DNA of 64,000 bases from Halichoerus grypus (GCF_964656455.1 NC_135717.1:137840308-137904307); one strand, 5' to 3'; shown: positions 10,800-22,944, counted from the stretch's first letter. Made by a program: numbers and translations. The notes: generated from the letters alone by a model not told the origin.

Positions 10800-12055
10800 C
10801 TCAGGCATGTGGCCATGTCAGACTTGTAGGAGAGCTGGAAAAGGCAGTCTGAAAGCCCAGAAGGAGAGGGAAATAATGTGACTCACCCCATCCAAACTCT
10901 TCTGTCTACTAAGAGAGTATACATCTGCAGGTTGTGCAGGGCATTTACAGTTTCAGCCTGTCAGTGGACGTAAGCAAGAGGCCTCTAGGGTTTTGTTTTA
11001 TTTTGTTTTGTTTTTTTCATTTCCTGGAGGAGTCCATGAACCTCTACTCTGCCAAATGTGGCCATGGATCTCGTAGGATCCCCCTTCGGTCTCCAGCCTC
11101 CATAAATATTTGAGATTGGAAACCCTCGGGAGGAATTTGTCTTGCCAACAATCCCTTTCAAATGGACTCCATGACAACAGTTCTGTTAGCCCTTGTGTTT
11201 GAGCCAGTTTGGTGGTGATATTCACTGTATTCACTCTAGTGTGTAGACTGTATTCACTCTAAATGAGGAGTCCTTGCATTTGTGGAAATTGCTTCCCAAT
11301 GGTCTCTCTGCAATTTTTAAAATGATGCATTTCTTATAAAGGAGGCCCAAGTTACTTATTTTAGTTTAAACTCATAGTGTTATTTTTATAACTGGAGCAG
11401 AGAGTGACTGCGTGCTATTCACTAAAATTTCGAGAAAGTGTCAGGCCTTAATGGATTTATATTTCAAACCTTCTGACTTTACTTTCTTTACATTGATTTT
11501 GGGTACTGACTGAACTTATAATCAAGTTGAATGTCTGGCAGAGTTGGGGAATTCAGTTGCTGTCATGCTAAATAAAGGCTTTAATCTGGGGAAAAGGAGA
11601 TTAAAAAGATCATTTTAAGTTAAAGGATGGGGGTTCATTTGAGCATCTCCAAAAGAAAGCTCCAAACTACCCAAAACTGGATGAGTCCTAAGGAAGTCTT
11701 TTTGGAAATGATTTTAGCTAGTAGGCCTACCAGTCAGGCTAGTTGGCAATGTTTGCCCATGAGCAAGAAGGTTGAAAATTGACTTCACATGGTTAGTCAT
11801 CAATACACACACACAGGAATCTGCCAAAGAATCTTTGAGGAGCAGAGAGACACATGGGTGCGGATGGCCTCAACCCAAATTCTCAAAATATTAGGGGAGC
11901 ACAATAGGACTAGTGAGGATACTATTTGTGTTCCTTGGAGGCAACATTAACTCTGAAAAAAATTTTTTTCCTGTCGCTTTAGGAAAAAGGCAAAAATAAA
12001 AGAGATGCCAGAATTATGTTGCTGTAAATAAACCACTACTATTGGCAAAACAATT
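10800..12055. other. Unassigned DNA
   Basis: No clear repeat or exon. A T-rich GTTTTATTTTGTTTTG simple tract lies at about 10990-11015. Confidence 0.4.
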
Positions 12056-12375
12056 AATCATTTACTCAACAAGCGTTTATTAAGCACTGGCACTAAGTAC
12101 TGGAGATAGGAAGATGAATGAAAGTTTCTGCCCTCAAACAGCACATAGCCTAGGGCAGAAGAAAATAATTGCAAAACAGTGTCATAAGGGCTGTAAGGAA
12201 GGCATGCATAAGTCGTGGGGGGGGGCACAGAGAAGGAAGCAAGTTTGGAGAGGATGGTTAGGGAAAGACTTACTGAAAACACCCTTGGGATGCAGCTCAA
12301 AGGATGAACAGGAGTTTGCCAGTATAAGCAGCACTTTCCTAGGAGAGGAAAAGCATAGCAAAGCTTGTCAGAGCA
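12056..12375 (-). mobile_element. L2 LINE 3' fragment
   Basis: ATCATTTACTCAACAAGCGTTTATTAAGCACTGG, then TGGAGATAGGAAGATGAATG, CTGCCCTCAAACAGCACATAG and later GGGATGCAGCTCAAAGGATGAACAGGAG follow the reverse complement of the L2 3' region in order. Short open frames here on both strands are incidental. Confidence 0.75.
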
Positions 12376-13300
12376 GAAAAGCACGCTCCAACTTTCACAT
12401 CAATTTGGTTACTAAAGCTGTTTTCATGGTAGAACTATTTTTATTTCAAGGTTTTCTCTTTTGATTTGCTTTTCTTTACATTTTAGAGAAAGTGTATCTG
12501 TGGAAATACATAATGGAGCACCCAAGCAATCTCACCATTGTGGAGTCGAATGCACCCAGGATGACATCTGAATCTCTGCTGCTGACCTTGTTTCCCTAAG
12601 GTTCCCTGGCAAAACCATGTGGATGAGAGCATGACCATTAGAAAAAGGGCATTTTAAACCTCTGGTTTTTTTTCAAGTTAAAAACATACAAACCACTTTT
12701 CTATAGTCATATAGTTAACTTTTGATTATTCAGGGACACGGGGATAAAAGTTAGGATGACCAAACCAGGAAAAACAGGGGAAAGAAAAAAGGAAACAACT
12801 GTAAAGTTCATTTTTAAAAATCAGAGTCAAATGAAAGAATTAAAATCAAGTATATCTGTTCTTACACTAATTATGAATGGACTGAACTTGCCCATTAAAG
12901 TCAGAAACTGAGTGAGGTTAAAAAGAATAAACCGCCCTAAATGCTGTTTCCAACAAACACCTGACACACAATGACAAAAAGGAAATGGGATAGTAAGTTA
13001 CCTCAAAATCCACACTTGTTCATGATTTTAACTGCCTTCCTCCATCCGACTTCTTGCCTCAAGCAAGGTTTTTAGAAAAGTCAAATTGGCAATCTTAAGG
13101 ACCCCTAATATTTACCAACAACATAATTCTCCAATGGAAATATAAGTAAAGCAAAAGGGTTGTTGGGGCTGTCAGAATCTAGAAGTCAAACCCAACTTGT
13201 AACACCTGAAACCTAGAGCCCGTTGGAGGATTTTCTCCCAACACTGCTCGTGTCATGTTATGTTAGGAAAGAGATAGATAGTAGGCATGACCCAGGAAAA
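12376..13300. other. Unassigned AT-rich DNA
   Basis: Contains AAAGGAAATACA- and A-rich stretches that may be old L1, but nothing I can support. Confidence 0.4.
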
Positions 13301-13304
13301 TTCT

Positions 13305-13850
13305 CTCTGTTCTGATGTAGGAAAGACGTTATTAGGGGTCGAAGCCAACCGCCAAGAAAGGATTCTTGAGAAGTCTTTGGTGCAAAAAGGTGATTTTATT
13401 AAAGCACGGGGACAGGACCCATGGGCAGAAAGAGCTGCAATGGGGTCATGAGGAGTGGCCCATTATAGACTTTCAAGTTGGGAGGGGGTTAGGGATAGCG
13501 TAAGTCTCTAAGGAATTTTGGAAGCAAGGTTTCCAGGACCTTGAGGGGGCTAGTTATTGTTGGGAAAAGGTCATTTATTACCATCTAATAAAACCTTAGT
13601 CATGAGACCCTTCAGATGTATATAGGTGGGCCATATGCTTGGGGGATGATTACCAACATGTATCTTGGAGGGGGGAGCATTTAGAGATAAAGGAAGTTTC
13701 CAAAAGAATATGTTAAAGTAGACTTACAGGATCCTGGGGGTGGGGGTGGGGGGGCAGTCAGGCTAGGATTCCCTTCTGCCCTTAGCAAAGTATTAACATT
13801 GAGGCAGCTGAGTCCCTAGAGGAATGTCACTCTGCCTGTCTCAAGGACTT
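13305..13850 (-). mobile_element. ERV1-type LTR (carnivore group C), minus strand
   Basis: Read on the minus strand it has a TATAATGG box (about 13460), AATAAAATCACC (about 13390-13400) followed by TTTTTGCACCAAAGACTTCTC, and an end near CCTAATAACGTCTTTCC, the U3-R-U5 layout of a gammaretrovirus-like LTR. A G-rich tract (GGGGGTGGGGGTGGGGGGG) interrupts it at 13735-13755. Boundaries are approximate, and no retroviral gene was recognised next to it. Confidence 0.6.
13735..13756 (+). repeat. G-rich tract
   Basis: GGGGGTGGGGGTGGGGGGGC contains three G runs of five or more and a shorter flank, and could form a G-quadruplex on the plus strand. Confidence 0.7.
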
Positions 13851-13851
13851 G

Positions 13852-14115
13852 TCAGTGGGTGTAGGTAGTAAGGGAATTCAATAATTTTTCTTCTGCCTTT
13901 GTTTCCCACATCATGTTCCTTACCGCAGGCTTATCCTTAATCCTGTTTCCTGGTGAAGAGGATACACCACGTGGGACTCCAGGGTCTCCTTTTTCTAAAG
14001 AAGGTAACTCTAAGTCTTGCAACCCTACAAGTTGGCCAAATAGCCTCCTAGGCACCATTACTTTAGGACCACACCAAAATTGTAGGGGTGGCAAGTAGGA
14101 TCGTTCCAGTGGCAA
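13852..14115 (-). other. 87-codon open frame next to the LTR, product unrecognised
   Basis: An ATG-to-stop frame on the minus strand directly upstream (in LTR orientation) of the group C LTR. The product begins MPLERSYLPPLQFWCGPKV and is basic, with no signal peptide, membrane segment or retroviral motif that I can see. Its position could make it leftover internal retroviral sequence just 5' of a 3' LTR, or chance. I do not call it a gene. Confidence 0.25.
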
Positions 14116-15570
14116 AACAAATAAACAAGCAAAAAGGCTAACTCAAGAAAGAAAAGAAAGGAAAGGGCTGCACTTGGGCTTCTTCTATAGCCTAGAGCAG
14201 AGTTGATCCTGATCATTCTAGAAATCAACAATTACAACCTTCTAGGACATTATATATCCTCTCTCAAGAAGACAGGAGTGGTTCCTGCACCATTTTTCCT
14301 GAATTCCAGATAATAGGAAACAGCTTCTATCGACCCAAATTAAGAAGGGAAGATGTCACTTTTATAGAAGGATAAAGATACAGAAGGATAAAAGTTTCTA
14401 TTCGAAGTCCTTTTTGACCTTCTGGTCAAAAGAGCTTCACTAGAAATGGGGTTTTTCTAATTGCTAAGAGAACACTGGAAAGATCACTCAAAACTGGAAC
14501 CGTCAAAATATGACTACTGATGTGTGCATCATCTTGGATAAGGTTTTAATTCATCGTAGTCAGTCCTTGCCCCCTGAGAGCTGAGCCCTGTGCTAGGAAG
14601 TCATAATAAGATTACCTGGCTTTCTCTGTCCCTGTGCTATCAATCAACATTGTGGTTGATGAAGTTACATAAAATAATCAGATAAGCCTCTGATGCAATG
14701 ATGATAATGACAAAAAAAGCAGTGAAATAAAATAGAGCCAACACAAATCAATCCCCTTGCATAAAAGTTAAAGTTAGAAAGTTTGCAAACCTAGGACATT
14801 GTCAGTCAATGTCAGGATTTGTCATTTATAACCCACCACTGGATTAAACCATTCTATAAAGCAAATATTCCAAGAATCTCAGGTTTAAAGTTACCTTAAA
14901 CATTATTAGTTGCAGAGATAACAAACTGACCATGGGCCAAATGTACATATGTGTTATGTGGCCCATAGTGGAGTTTTCTCCCCAGTGGAATTTGATAGCA
15001 TATTTAAGAATTAGAAGCTTTTGTATAAAAAGTAGAATTCCTGGCTTCTCTTTAAAAATAGAAAGATTTCTTAAAACAGGACCCATGTTCCTGCATGAAA
15101 ACTATCAGTACTGAATAATAATTGTGTTCTTTATAAAGAATATACCCAGACCCCATTACTCCCTATTATATCTCCAATTTAGAGGCTGAGAGTCAGCCAC
15201 TGTTTATCATGTTGCTGCAACTGTTTTACATGGAGTTAAGGGAGAAGTGAAGTACTTCTTACACTTGTCTGCTTCTCTCATTTATGCTCCTTGCCTGGCC
15301 TCTGTGGGCATCTGAGTGAGGGGCCCTGGTCTGGTTGACAGCCCCCACCCCACTTGATGCTCGAGTCCCTACGTACCATCTTCAGTCTATGCGGAGTCAC
15401 AGGGAAGTCACCCTCCCCGAGACAGCCAGCTCCAAAGTTAGTCATCTCTGAACATTACAAGCTTCTTAATAATGAACAGAAATGTATCTTCCTATTATCT
15501 CCACTAGTCCTAGTGCGATTCCTGGAGCTATCCAGCATACAGAACACTAACAAAAACCAAATAATGCAAT
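14116..15570. other. Unassigned DNA
   Basis: About 1.4 kb with no recognised repeat. An inverted repeat ATGGGCCA...TGGCCCAT lies at about 14932-14968. Confidence 0.4.
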
Positions 15571-15571
15571 A

Positions 15572-15640
15572 AATTTGGAAAGCATTTAGTCCGGAGCCTG
15601 GTATGTGGCAGGAGCTCAGTATATGTTGGTTTCTTTCCTT
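15572..15640 (+). mobile_element. MIR 3' end
   Basis: GGAAAGCATTTAGTCCGGAGCCTGGTATGTGGCAGGAGCTCAGTATATGTTGGTT follows the last ~60 bases of MIR in order. Confidence 0.65.
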
Positions 15641-15652
15641 GCTCCATTTCTT

Positions 15653-15790
15653 TCATTTAACAAGTATTTGACAAACATTTGTTGAGTGTCTAGTATGTGC
15701 AAGGCACTGTACTGGGAGCTAAAAATAAAAAGATGAATCTAAATAAAAATAAGTCTCTGAATTCTAGAAGGTAATAATCTAGTAGCTGAG
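15653..15790 (-). mobile_element. L2 LINE 3' end
   Basis: CATTTAACAAGTATTTGAC, ACATTTGTTGAGTGTCTAG, TATGTGCAAGGCACTGTACTGGGAGCT and AAAGATGAAT match the reverse-complemented L2 3' terminus, 12 bases after the MIR end. Confidence 0.65.
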
Positions 15791-16429
15791 GCTGATCTGT
15801 GTGTGTTCTGTCACAATGCTGGGTTAAGAATACGTACAGGACTCCCAAACTAGACCGAGACACTCTACTGACTTTTGTGGGCAAGTAGGGTCATCCAGGT
15901 GTGTCATTTGACCATTATTTGTCTTGTACCTAAAGGCTGGCATGTACTTTGGGAGCAGAAATTCCATATTGCTCATATCTCGAATAAATAATAAATTTGG
16001 CTTTGTATTAGGGAATTAAAGACCTAAAGAGACTTAGTATCAGTTGGAACATGCCTTTACGAATACTTTCATTTTACAATCTTAGAATTGTTACAAATTC
16101 AGAGATAGTAGTAAGTATAGTGAGCTATAGGAACAAAGAGAAAGATCACCTGACACATTTTGGTTATTTACAAATAATATGAAAGACAGTTTCAAGGGTG
16201 GACAGGCAATAGGTCAGGGAGACATAAAGATTCCCTCTCCAGAACTTGGGGTATATAATGAATACTCGGCTTAGTGGTTTCCTCCTTGTTCCCTTGGGTA
16301 CCGGACCCTGTTTCCTCTCAGCAAGAGACTTCAGTTTGTGACATTTGCAACTAGGTAGTGTTTAAGGTAAGATAACTTACCTTAAGGATGGAACTCTGAC
16401 AAGTGGATGAGATGAGAGGTTTTAAAAAT
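15791..16429. other. Unassigned DNA
   Basis: Nothing recognised before the L1. Confidence 0.4.
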
Positions 16430-17878
16430 ATATATTTAGGAACCTCTCTGACACTAAATGCACAGGCAATAAAAGTAAAAATCAGCAGGTGCAACTACAT
16501 TAAACTAAAAAACCCTGCACAGCAAAAGAAAAAGCTACACAATGAAAAGGCAACCTAAGTAATAAGGGAAAATATTTGCAAACCATTTTTCTGACAAGAG
16601 GTTAATTTCCAAAATACATAATGAAGAACTCATACAACTCAATAACAAACAATCCAGTTTAAAAATGAGTGGAGGGACTGAATGGGCATTTTTTCCAAAG
16701 AAGATATCCCATTGGCCAACAGGTAATGAAAATGTGCTCAGCATCACTATTCATCAAGGAAATGCAAATCAAAACCACAATGAAATCTCACCTCACATCT
16801 GTTACAATGTTATTATCAAGATGACAAGAAGTAGGGACGCCTGGGTGGCTCAGTTGGTTAAGTGTCTGCCTTCGGCTCAGGTCATGATCCCAGGGTCCTG
16901 GGATCGAGGCTTGCATTGGTCTCCTTGCTTAGTGGGGAGCCTGCTTCTCCCTCTGCCTGCCGTTCCCCCTACTTGTGCTCTTTCTCTCTCTTTCTCTGAC
17001 AAATAAACAAATAAACTCTTAAAAAGAGTTTCTCTCTCTTTCTCTCTCTTTCTCTGACAAATAAACAAATAAAATCTTAAAAAGAAAGAAGACAAGAAAT
17101 AACAAAGATACGAAGAAAAGGGAACTCTTAAGCACTGTTGGTGTGCGTATAAATTCGTTCAGCCACTATGGAAAACAATATGGAGGTCCCTCAAAAAATT
17201 AAAGATAGAACTACCATATGATCCAGCAATTCCATTTCTAAGTATATATCCAAAGGAAATGAAAAGAGGGTATCGCACTCCCATGTTTATTGCAGCATTA
17301 TTCACAATAGCCAAGATATGGAAACAACCTAAGAGTCTGTGAATGTATGAATGGATAAAGAAGATGTGGTATATATACATACAATGAAATATTATTGGAC
17401 TATGAGAAAGAAGGAAATCCTGCCATTTTCAACAACATGGATGAAACTTGAGGGCATTATGCTAAGTGAGATAAGTCAGAGAAAGAAAGACAAATACTGT
17501 ATGATACCACTTATATGTGGAACCTAAAAAAAGCAAGACTCATAGAAACAGAGTAGAATGGTGGCTATCAGAAGCTGGAGTAAATGGGGAGATGTTGTTT
17601 AAGGGTATACAAACTGGCACCTAGAAGATTAATAAATTCTGGAGATCTAATGCACAGCATTGAGATTATTGTCAACAATACTATATTATGTACTTCAAAG
17701 TTGCTAAGAAACTAGATCTTAAATATCTTGATCATAACACACTATGTTAATTATGTGACCATGGAGGTGTTAGCTAAGCTACAGTGGTAATCATATTACA
17801 ATATATAAATATAGCAAATCAATGGGTTGTACACCTTAAACTTATGCAACATTATATGTCAACTCTATCTCAGTAGGA
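16430..17878 (+). mobile_element. L1 LINE, old (L1M type): ORF2 3' end plus 3' UTR, split by a SINE
   Basis: Sense-strand ORF2 signatures run in order: AACCCTGCACAGCAAAAG, GGAAATGCAAATCAAAACCAC, GAACTACCATATGATCCAGC, TTATTCACAATAGCCAAG, AAATATTATTGGAC, CATGGATGAAACTTGAGG and AGAATGGTGGCTATCAG. The 3' UTR ends in the GAAA tract. It is 5' truncated, and the frame is broken by stops and by the SINE at 16834, so it is inactive. Confidence 0.92.
16834..17088 (+). mobile_element. CAN SINE (SINEC) nested in L1, with duplicated tail
   Basis: Plus-strand copy starting GGGACGCCTGGGTGGCTC. The tail unit TTTCTCTGACAAATAAACAA occurs twice (16991-17026 and 17049-17084). The flanks GACAAGAAGTA and GACAAGAAATA are the likely target duplication. 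Confidence 0.95.
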
Positions 17879-18084
<206 letters not shown>

Positions 18085-18089
18085 AAGTA

Positions 18090-19280
18090 AGCTCCTCTGC
18101 TCTACTTTGATGAAGGACAGGAGGGCGCCTGTTTTACTTTCCCTTGGTTGCCCTTGCCAAATTGCCTGGCAAAGGATGCAGGAGAGCAGAAGAGCACCGC
18201 CACCCAAGAGCACCAGGAGACAGGCTTCCTGCAGTTGCAGGTGGATGGAGAGCCTAAATCAGGGCAGGTGCCAGAGCTGCAAACTGCACCCGAGGCTCTT
18301 TCCCAGAGTGACCACATGCCAGGCTACCAGCCCTGGACCTGCTGGGCTGCTGAAGCACATCGACGCACAGAGAGAATGACACCTCCAAAGGAACAGTGTT
18401 GGACATGGAGGCAGGGCTGGATCATGTGTCTGCATACTCACTCACTGTCTCCTGCATCCCACATTTCATCCTTGATATCTATACCGTATAAAAATTGAAT
18501 AAGCCCTTGAACCTAAAATTCAAGGGTACAGACTTGCTTAGTCCTCATTGTTTTATTCTGTATCTCTTTGGGGTAGACAAACTGTTCAAGCTTTGTATTT
18601 GAACCATTAAGAAAATATTTTCTCAGATCCCTTTTAGAATATTTATTATTTCAAGAGTCAGGATCAAACTATTAAGATGGATGCCCTCAAGAGTGAACAC
18701 AATTCTTTGCTATCCCTGGATATAGGCTTGAGAACAAAGAGAATGAATTGTCAGCTTAAATATGTCCTATGTAAACTCCCCTAGGAATTTTGTGTTTAGT
18801 TCGAGTGAAACACTTGGAGAAGAATTTTAAATTATTATTATTTTTCTTATGTCTCTACTTCTCCAAATAGGATTTACATAATTGGACAAGCTGAAACATA
18901 TTTAAAACTGGTAAACAGAATAGTGAATTCACCCTAAACCATGTCATATGAAAAAGGAACAGAAATTCACTGTCTTTATCCTGGGTGGCATACCCTAAAT
19001 ATTTGTCTTACAGAAGTAAAAGCAACAACACATGCAGATACATCTACTGGATGTTTTTTGAAGTACTTTTCTTCTGTAAAAAGTTTTATTACATCTATAC
19101 ATTTCCATAATCAATACATGGTTTTATTTTATATGATTAACATTTTACATAATAGGTAATTTTATTCCGCATTTTTTTCACTCAAGATTTTTTTTTTTTT
19201 AACAGAACCATCCAGTTATAGTTTCAGACAGAGCTGAATTTAAGGACTCAAACAGTTTCTTTCCACATTTCAGCTCTGCC
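18090..19280. other. Unassigned DNA, first half GC-richer
   Basis: The part at 18100-18500 is GC-richer with overlapping short frames and a GTATAAAAATTGAATAA motif at about 18486, which could mark an LTR, but I cannot match it to a family. The part at 18500-19280 is AT-rich with nothing recognised. Confidence 0.35.
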
Positions 19281-19285
19281 TCTTT

Positions 19286-20153
19286 CTTTTTTTTTTTTAT
19301 ATTGGGAAATTTATTTATTTATTTTTATTATGTTATGTTAATCACCATACATTACATCATTAGTTTTTGATGTAGTGTTCCATGATTCATTGTTTGCATA
19401 TAACCCCCAGTGCTCCATTCAATACGTGCCCTCTTTAATACCCATCACCAGGCTAACCCATCCCCCCCAGCCCCCTCTCCTCTAGAACCCTCAGTTTGTT
19501 TCTCAGAGTCCATAGTCTCTCATGGTTCGTCTCCCCCTCCGATTTCCCCCCCTTCATTTTTCCCTTCCTACTATCTTCTTCTTTTTTTTAAACATATAAT
19601 GTATTATTTGTTTCAGAGATACAGATATGTGATTCAACAGTCTTACACAATTCACAGCGCTCACCATAGCACATACCCTCCCCAATGTCTATCACCCAGC
19701 CACCCCATCCCTCCCACCTCCCACCACTCCAGCAATCCTGTTTGTTTCCTGAGATTAAGAATTCCTCAAATCAGTGAGATCATATGATACATGTCTTTCT
19801 CTGATAGACTTACTTTGCTCAGTATAATACCCTCCAGTTCCATCCACATCATTGCAAATGGCAAGATTTCATTTCTTTTGATGGCTGTATAATATTCCAT
19901 TGTATATATATACCACATCTTCTTTATCCATTCATCTGTTGATGGACGTCTTGGCTCTTTCCATAGTTTGGCTATTGTGGACATTGCTGCTATAAACATC
20001 GGGGTGCACGTACCCCTTCGGATCACATTTGTATCTTTGGGGTAAATACCCAGTAGTGCAATTGCTGGTTTGTATGGTAGCTCTATTTTCAACTTTTTGA
20101 GGAACCTCCATACTGTTTTCCAGAGTGGCTGCACCAGCTTGCATTCCCACCAA
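19286..20153 (-). mobile_element. L1 LINE, young carnivore type, 5'-truncated
   Basis: Poly(T) at 19286-19300, then the carnivore L1 3' UTR in reverse (TTAGTTTTTGATGTAGTGTTC, CAGTGCTCCATTCAATACGTG, CCAATGTCTATCACCCAGCC), then the ORF2 C-terminus. The minus-strand frame (stop near 19766) reads [40 protein letters not shown] and [20 protein letters not shown], the end of the L1 reverse-transcriptase protein. It stops abruptly at CATTCCCACCAA (20153), where 5' truncation occurred. Only about 120 ORF2 residues remain, so it cannot mobilise itself. Confidence 0.95.
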
Positions 20154-20154
20154 G

Positions 20155-20705
20155 ATTTAAACATCGTATTACATCTGGTCCATTCCTTTTGACCATGATA
20201 TTCCATTATACGACTACATCACAATTTATTGATTGATTGCCACATTATGAAGGATTGCCTTTAACAGGAAATAACTGGAAATAAAAGGCAAAGCTGCAAA
20301 TGGAAAAATTGTTGAAAAAATAATGGAATATCTATATCATAGAATATATGCAACTCTTATAAAGAATGAGAGAAAGGCATTAACTTTGAAAGATGTCCAC
20401 AATAAATTATGAGGCATATAGAATAATCTCATTTTTGTAAAAAATAAAAAGACAAAAGACAAAAAATTTTTAAAACTCTATATACTACACATGCATATGT
20501 GAGTTTGTATAAACATGGAAAAACATACCCAATAAATCCAATGAATAGATACCTAATAAACAAAATGTTAATACTGATTTACATGTTAGTGGAACTGGAT
20601 GGGGGAGGAGGAAACTACATTTTTATTTTATATGCTTCCGTATTGTTTGATTTTGTGTGTTATTTGATAGTTTGAAACAGCAATGGTAATAAAGCATTAA
20701 ATAAA
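20155..20705 (+). mobile_element. Old LINE (L1M/HAL1-like) 3' region
   Basis: AAATAATGGAATATC, AAAGATGTCCACAATA, AATCTCATTTTTGTAAAAAATA, ACATGCATATGTG and AATGTTAATACTGATTT followed by GGAACTGGATGGGGG match the common LINE 3' segment in order, at high divergence. The young L1 abuts it. Confidence 0.5.
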
Positions 20706-20709
20706 AAGA

Positions 20710-21930
20710 GGAAATTGTTAGCACTTAATTTTTGCTTCAGACTCTTCATTCTAGATGATCAATGTTAAAATACCATGTCCCAAACAATCCCTCCCTTCCC
20801 ACCTCCTTCAAAAATGTCCCTCAAATTCTCAATGTCTATACAAATTCCTCATTTTTGTGCCAGATAGTAAACTAATTCACACTGAAGTGTGAATGATTGA
20901 TGTCAACTTAACTGTTACTCTGTCCAGGGATATTTGAATTTCTTAAAGGGCTGTAACTTCATTCACCTGAATGCTTTCCTAGTTTCAGACAAGAGTGGGA
21001 TGACTGGGGGATAGCCCTCACTCTTGGACCCATCACAGACCAGTTAGTCCAACTACACGTGCCCAGGCCCAGTCATGAGAGAGGCCCCTTACGAGGACAA
21101 TTTCAGAAAGCTCCTTTTCATTTCATATTAAAAACCTAAAAATGGTTTCCACAGTTGAATCATCCTGTCAAAATTGAATCATCCTGTGGAAACTGAATCA
21201 TCCAAACAGACTCTAAGAGGACATACTTCATTTTCTGGATAGCAAAGATAAGGAGAAGATTTTATCTCTGTTTTCTTCTTCCTTGCTACACATAAAGTTC
21301 CTAAATCTATGGGGAGATCAGTGACCACTTGATGTCTCTCCACGAGGCCTGGCCACCTGGATGTATCCTGCAAGGATGGAATTGCCTGGACCAGTCTCAA
21401 CAACCTGAAGCAAACTATTAGTAATGTGGGCAACATTTCCTGCACTGCCATTTCTCGAATCTTGGATCCCCTGAGGCCCCAGAAATCCCAGGTCCTGCTT
21501 CTGATGGTAATAGTGACAGACAGGCCTACGTAGAAGCACACACTCAACACCTAAGAACTGCTCCTGGAAATGTTCCTGTAGACAAGGTAATGCTTTTAAT
21601 GGTCTAATTTGGGAACTTTTAGTTGTGACAAAAATGGGCGAGAATGATTCAGTCTACATTTCAGGATCACATTAAATGCTGGGAGGAAAGTTCAGGCACA
21701 AAGTTCTCTGACGCCATCCCATCCCACTAGGTACTCTTACTTGAGTTCCAGAAGGCACCTGGTGGGCCAGAGGAAAATCCAGTGGTTTGTTCTTATTGAC
21801 CTTGAGCTCACTGTTGCCTTTAACTAGCTCTCTTATTTGCATAGTTCCCCCCCAACATAAAACATTTTAACCAAAGGGGAGAAGCATGATGAGGGGAGGT
21901 AATCACAGGAGGCTTTACTGATTTCCTTTA
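20710..21930. other. Unassigned DNA
   Basis: No repeat or exon recognised. A 20-base palindrome lies at 20875-20894. The minus-strand frame at 21179-21550 shows no recognisable product. Confidence 0.4.
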
Positions 21931-21933
21931 AAG

Positions 21934-22157
21934 CAGTAGTTCTCAACTGGAGTAGATTCTGCTTCCCAGAGAACATGGAACAATGTCTGGAGATATTACA
22001 GATTGTCACAACGGGAGGCAGGAAAGGGGTGCACGCTCCTGGCATCTCGTGAATAGAGGCCAAAGATGCTGCTAAACATTCTACGATGCACAGGAGAGCT
22101 CCCCAGAAAGAATTCTCTGGTCCCAATGTCAGTAGTGATGAGATTGAGAGGCTCTGC
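21934..22157 (+). mobile_element. MER5A (hAT-Charlie nonautonomous DNA transposon)
   Basis: CAGTAGTTCTCAACTGGAG, CAATGTCTGGAGATATTAC, TTGTCACAACGGGAGG, CTGGCATCTCGTGAATAGAGGCC, GATGCTGCTAAACATTCTACG and GAGATTGAGAGGCTCTG follow MER5A from end to end. The flanking octamers CTTTAAAG and CTTTTAAA may be the 8-bp duplication. Confidence 0.9.
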
Positions 22158-22357
22158 TTTTAAATTTTAGATTTATTGCTAAGGTGTAACTCTTGACGAA
22201 GTCTATGGGGGCACTAGAGATTTTCAAGTACTTCTTTGCTTTCTCTTTCAGAAACCAAATTGGCCTGAGTGTCTCTTGAGTTCTATGACATGAAATTAGC
22301 TTTAGAATAAAATCTTTGAAAACATTAGATATATCAGCTTTAGAGAATATGAATTAG

Positions 22358-22577
22358 GGCACCTGGGTGGCTCAGTCCGTCAAGCATCTGCCCTCAGCTC
22401 AGGTCATGATCCCAGGATCCTGGGATCGAGCCCTCCATCGGGCTCTCTGCTTGGCAGGAAGCCTGCTTCTCCCTCTCCCTCCGCTGCTCCCCCTGCTTGT
22501 GCTCTCTCTCTCTCTCTCTCTCTCACGCTCACTCACTCTCTTTCCAATAAATAAATAAAATCTTAAAAAAATTTTTT
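22358..22577 (+). mobile_element. CAN SINE (SINEC)
   Basis: Complete plus copy from GGCACCTGGGTGGCTCAG through a (TC)n tract to AAATAAATAAAATCTT and an A-rich tail. The 16-bp duplication AGAGAATATGAATTAG / AAAGAATATGAATTAG lies at 22342-22357 and 22578-22593. Confidence 0.97.
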
Positions 22578-22723
22578 AAAGAATATGAATTAGATTTCTG
22601 AATCTGAATAAAAAATGTTTTTATCTTATCTAAAAATGTTTCTATCCCATTTGATCTTATTGCAGTGTTGGGCTAAACAAAGTACAACAGTGTCAAAACT
22701 GCTTTAAGAGCATATTTTGTCTC

Positions 22724-22922
22724 TGGCGCTTGGGTGGCTCAGTCGCTTAAGCGTTTGCCTTCAGCTCAGGTCATGATCACCCTGGGATCAACTCCCGCAT
22801 CGGGCTCCCTGCTCAGCAAAGAGCCTGCTTCTCCCTCTCCCTCTGCCTGCCGCTCTGCCTATTTGTGCTCTCTATCTCTCTGTCAAATAAATAAATTAAA
22901 AAAAAATCTTTAATGAAAAAAC
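22724..22922 (+). mobile_element. CAN SINE (SINEC)
   Basis: Plus copy with the head GGCGCTTGGGTGGCTCAG and a short deletion in the GATCCCAGGGTCCTGG segment. Flanked by AAGAGCATATTTTGTCTCT / AAGAGTGTATTTTGTCTCT. Confidence 0.96.
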
Positions 22923-22944
22923 AAAGAGTGTATTTTGTCTCTCC

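Noticed and set aside
19766..20206. 146-codon minus-strand frame with clear protein similarity
   Set aside because: It is the C-terminal tail of L1 ORF2 in a 5'-truncated L1, with some flanking DNA read through at its start. Annotated as a mobile element, not a gene.
22367..22558. Frame with VKHLPSAQVMIPGSWDR, seen again near 6812, 16665 and 58673
   Set aside because: The recurring peptide is the chance translation of the CAN SINE head. It appears wherever a SINE is read in that frame.
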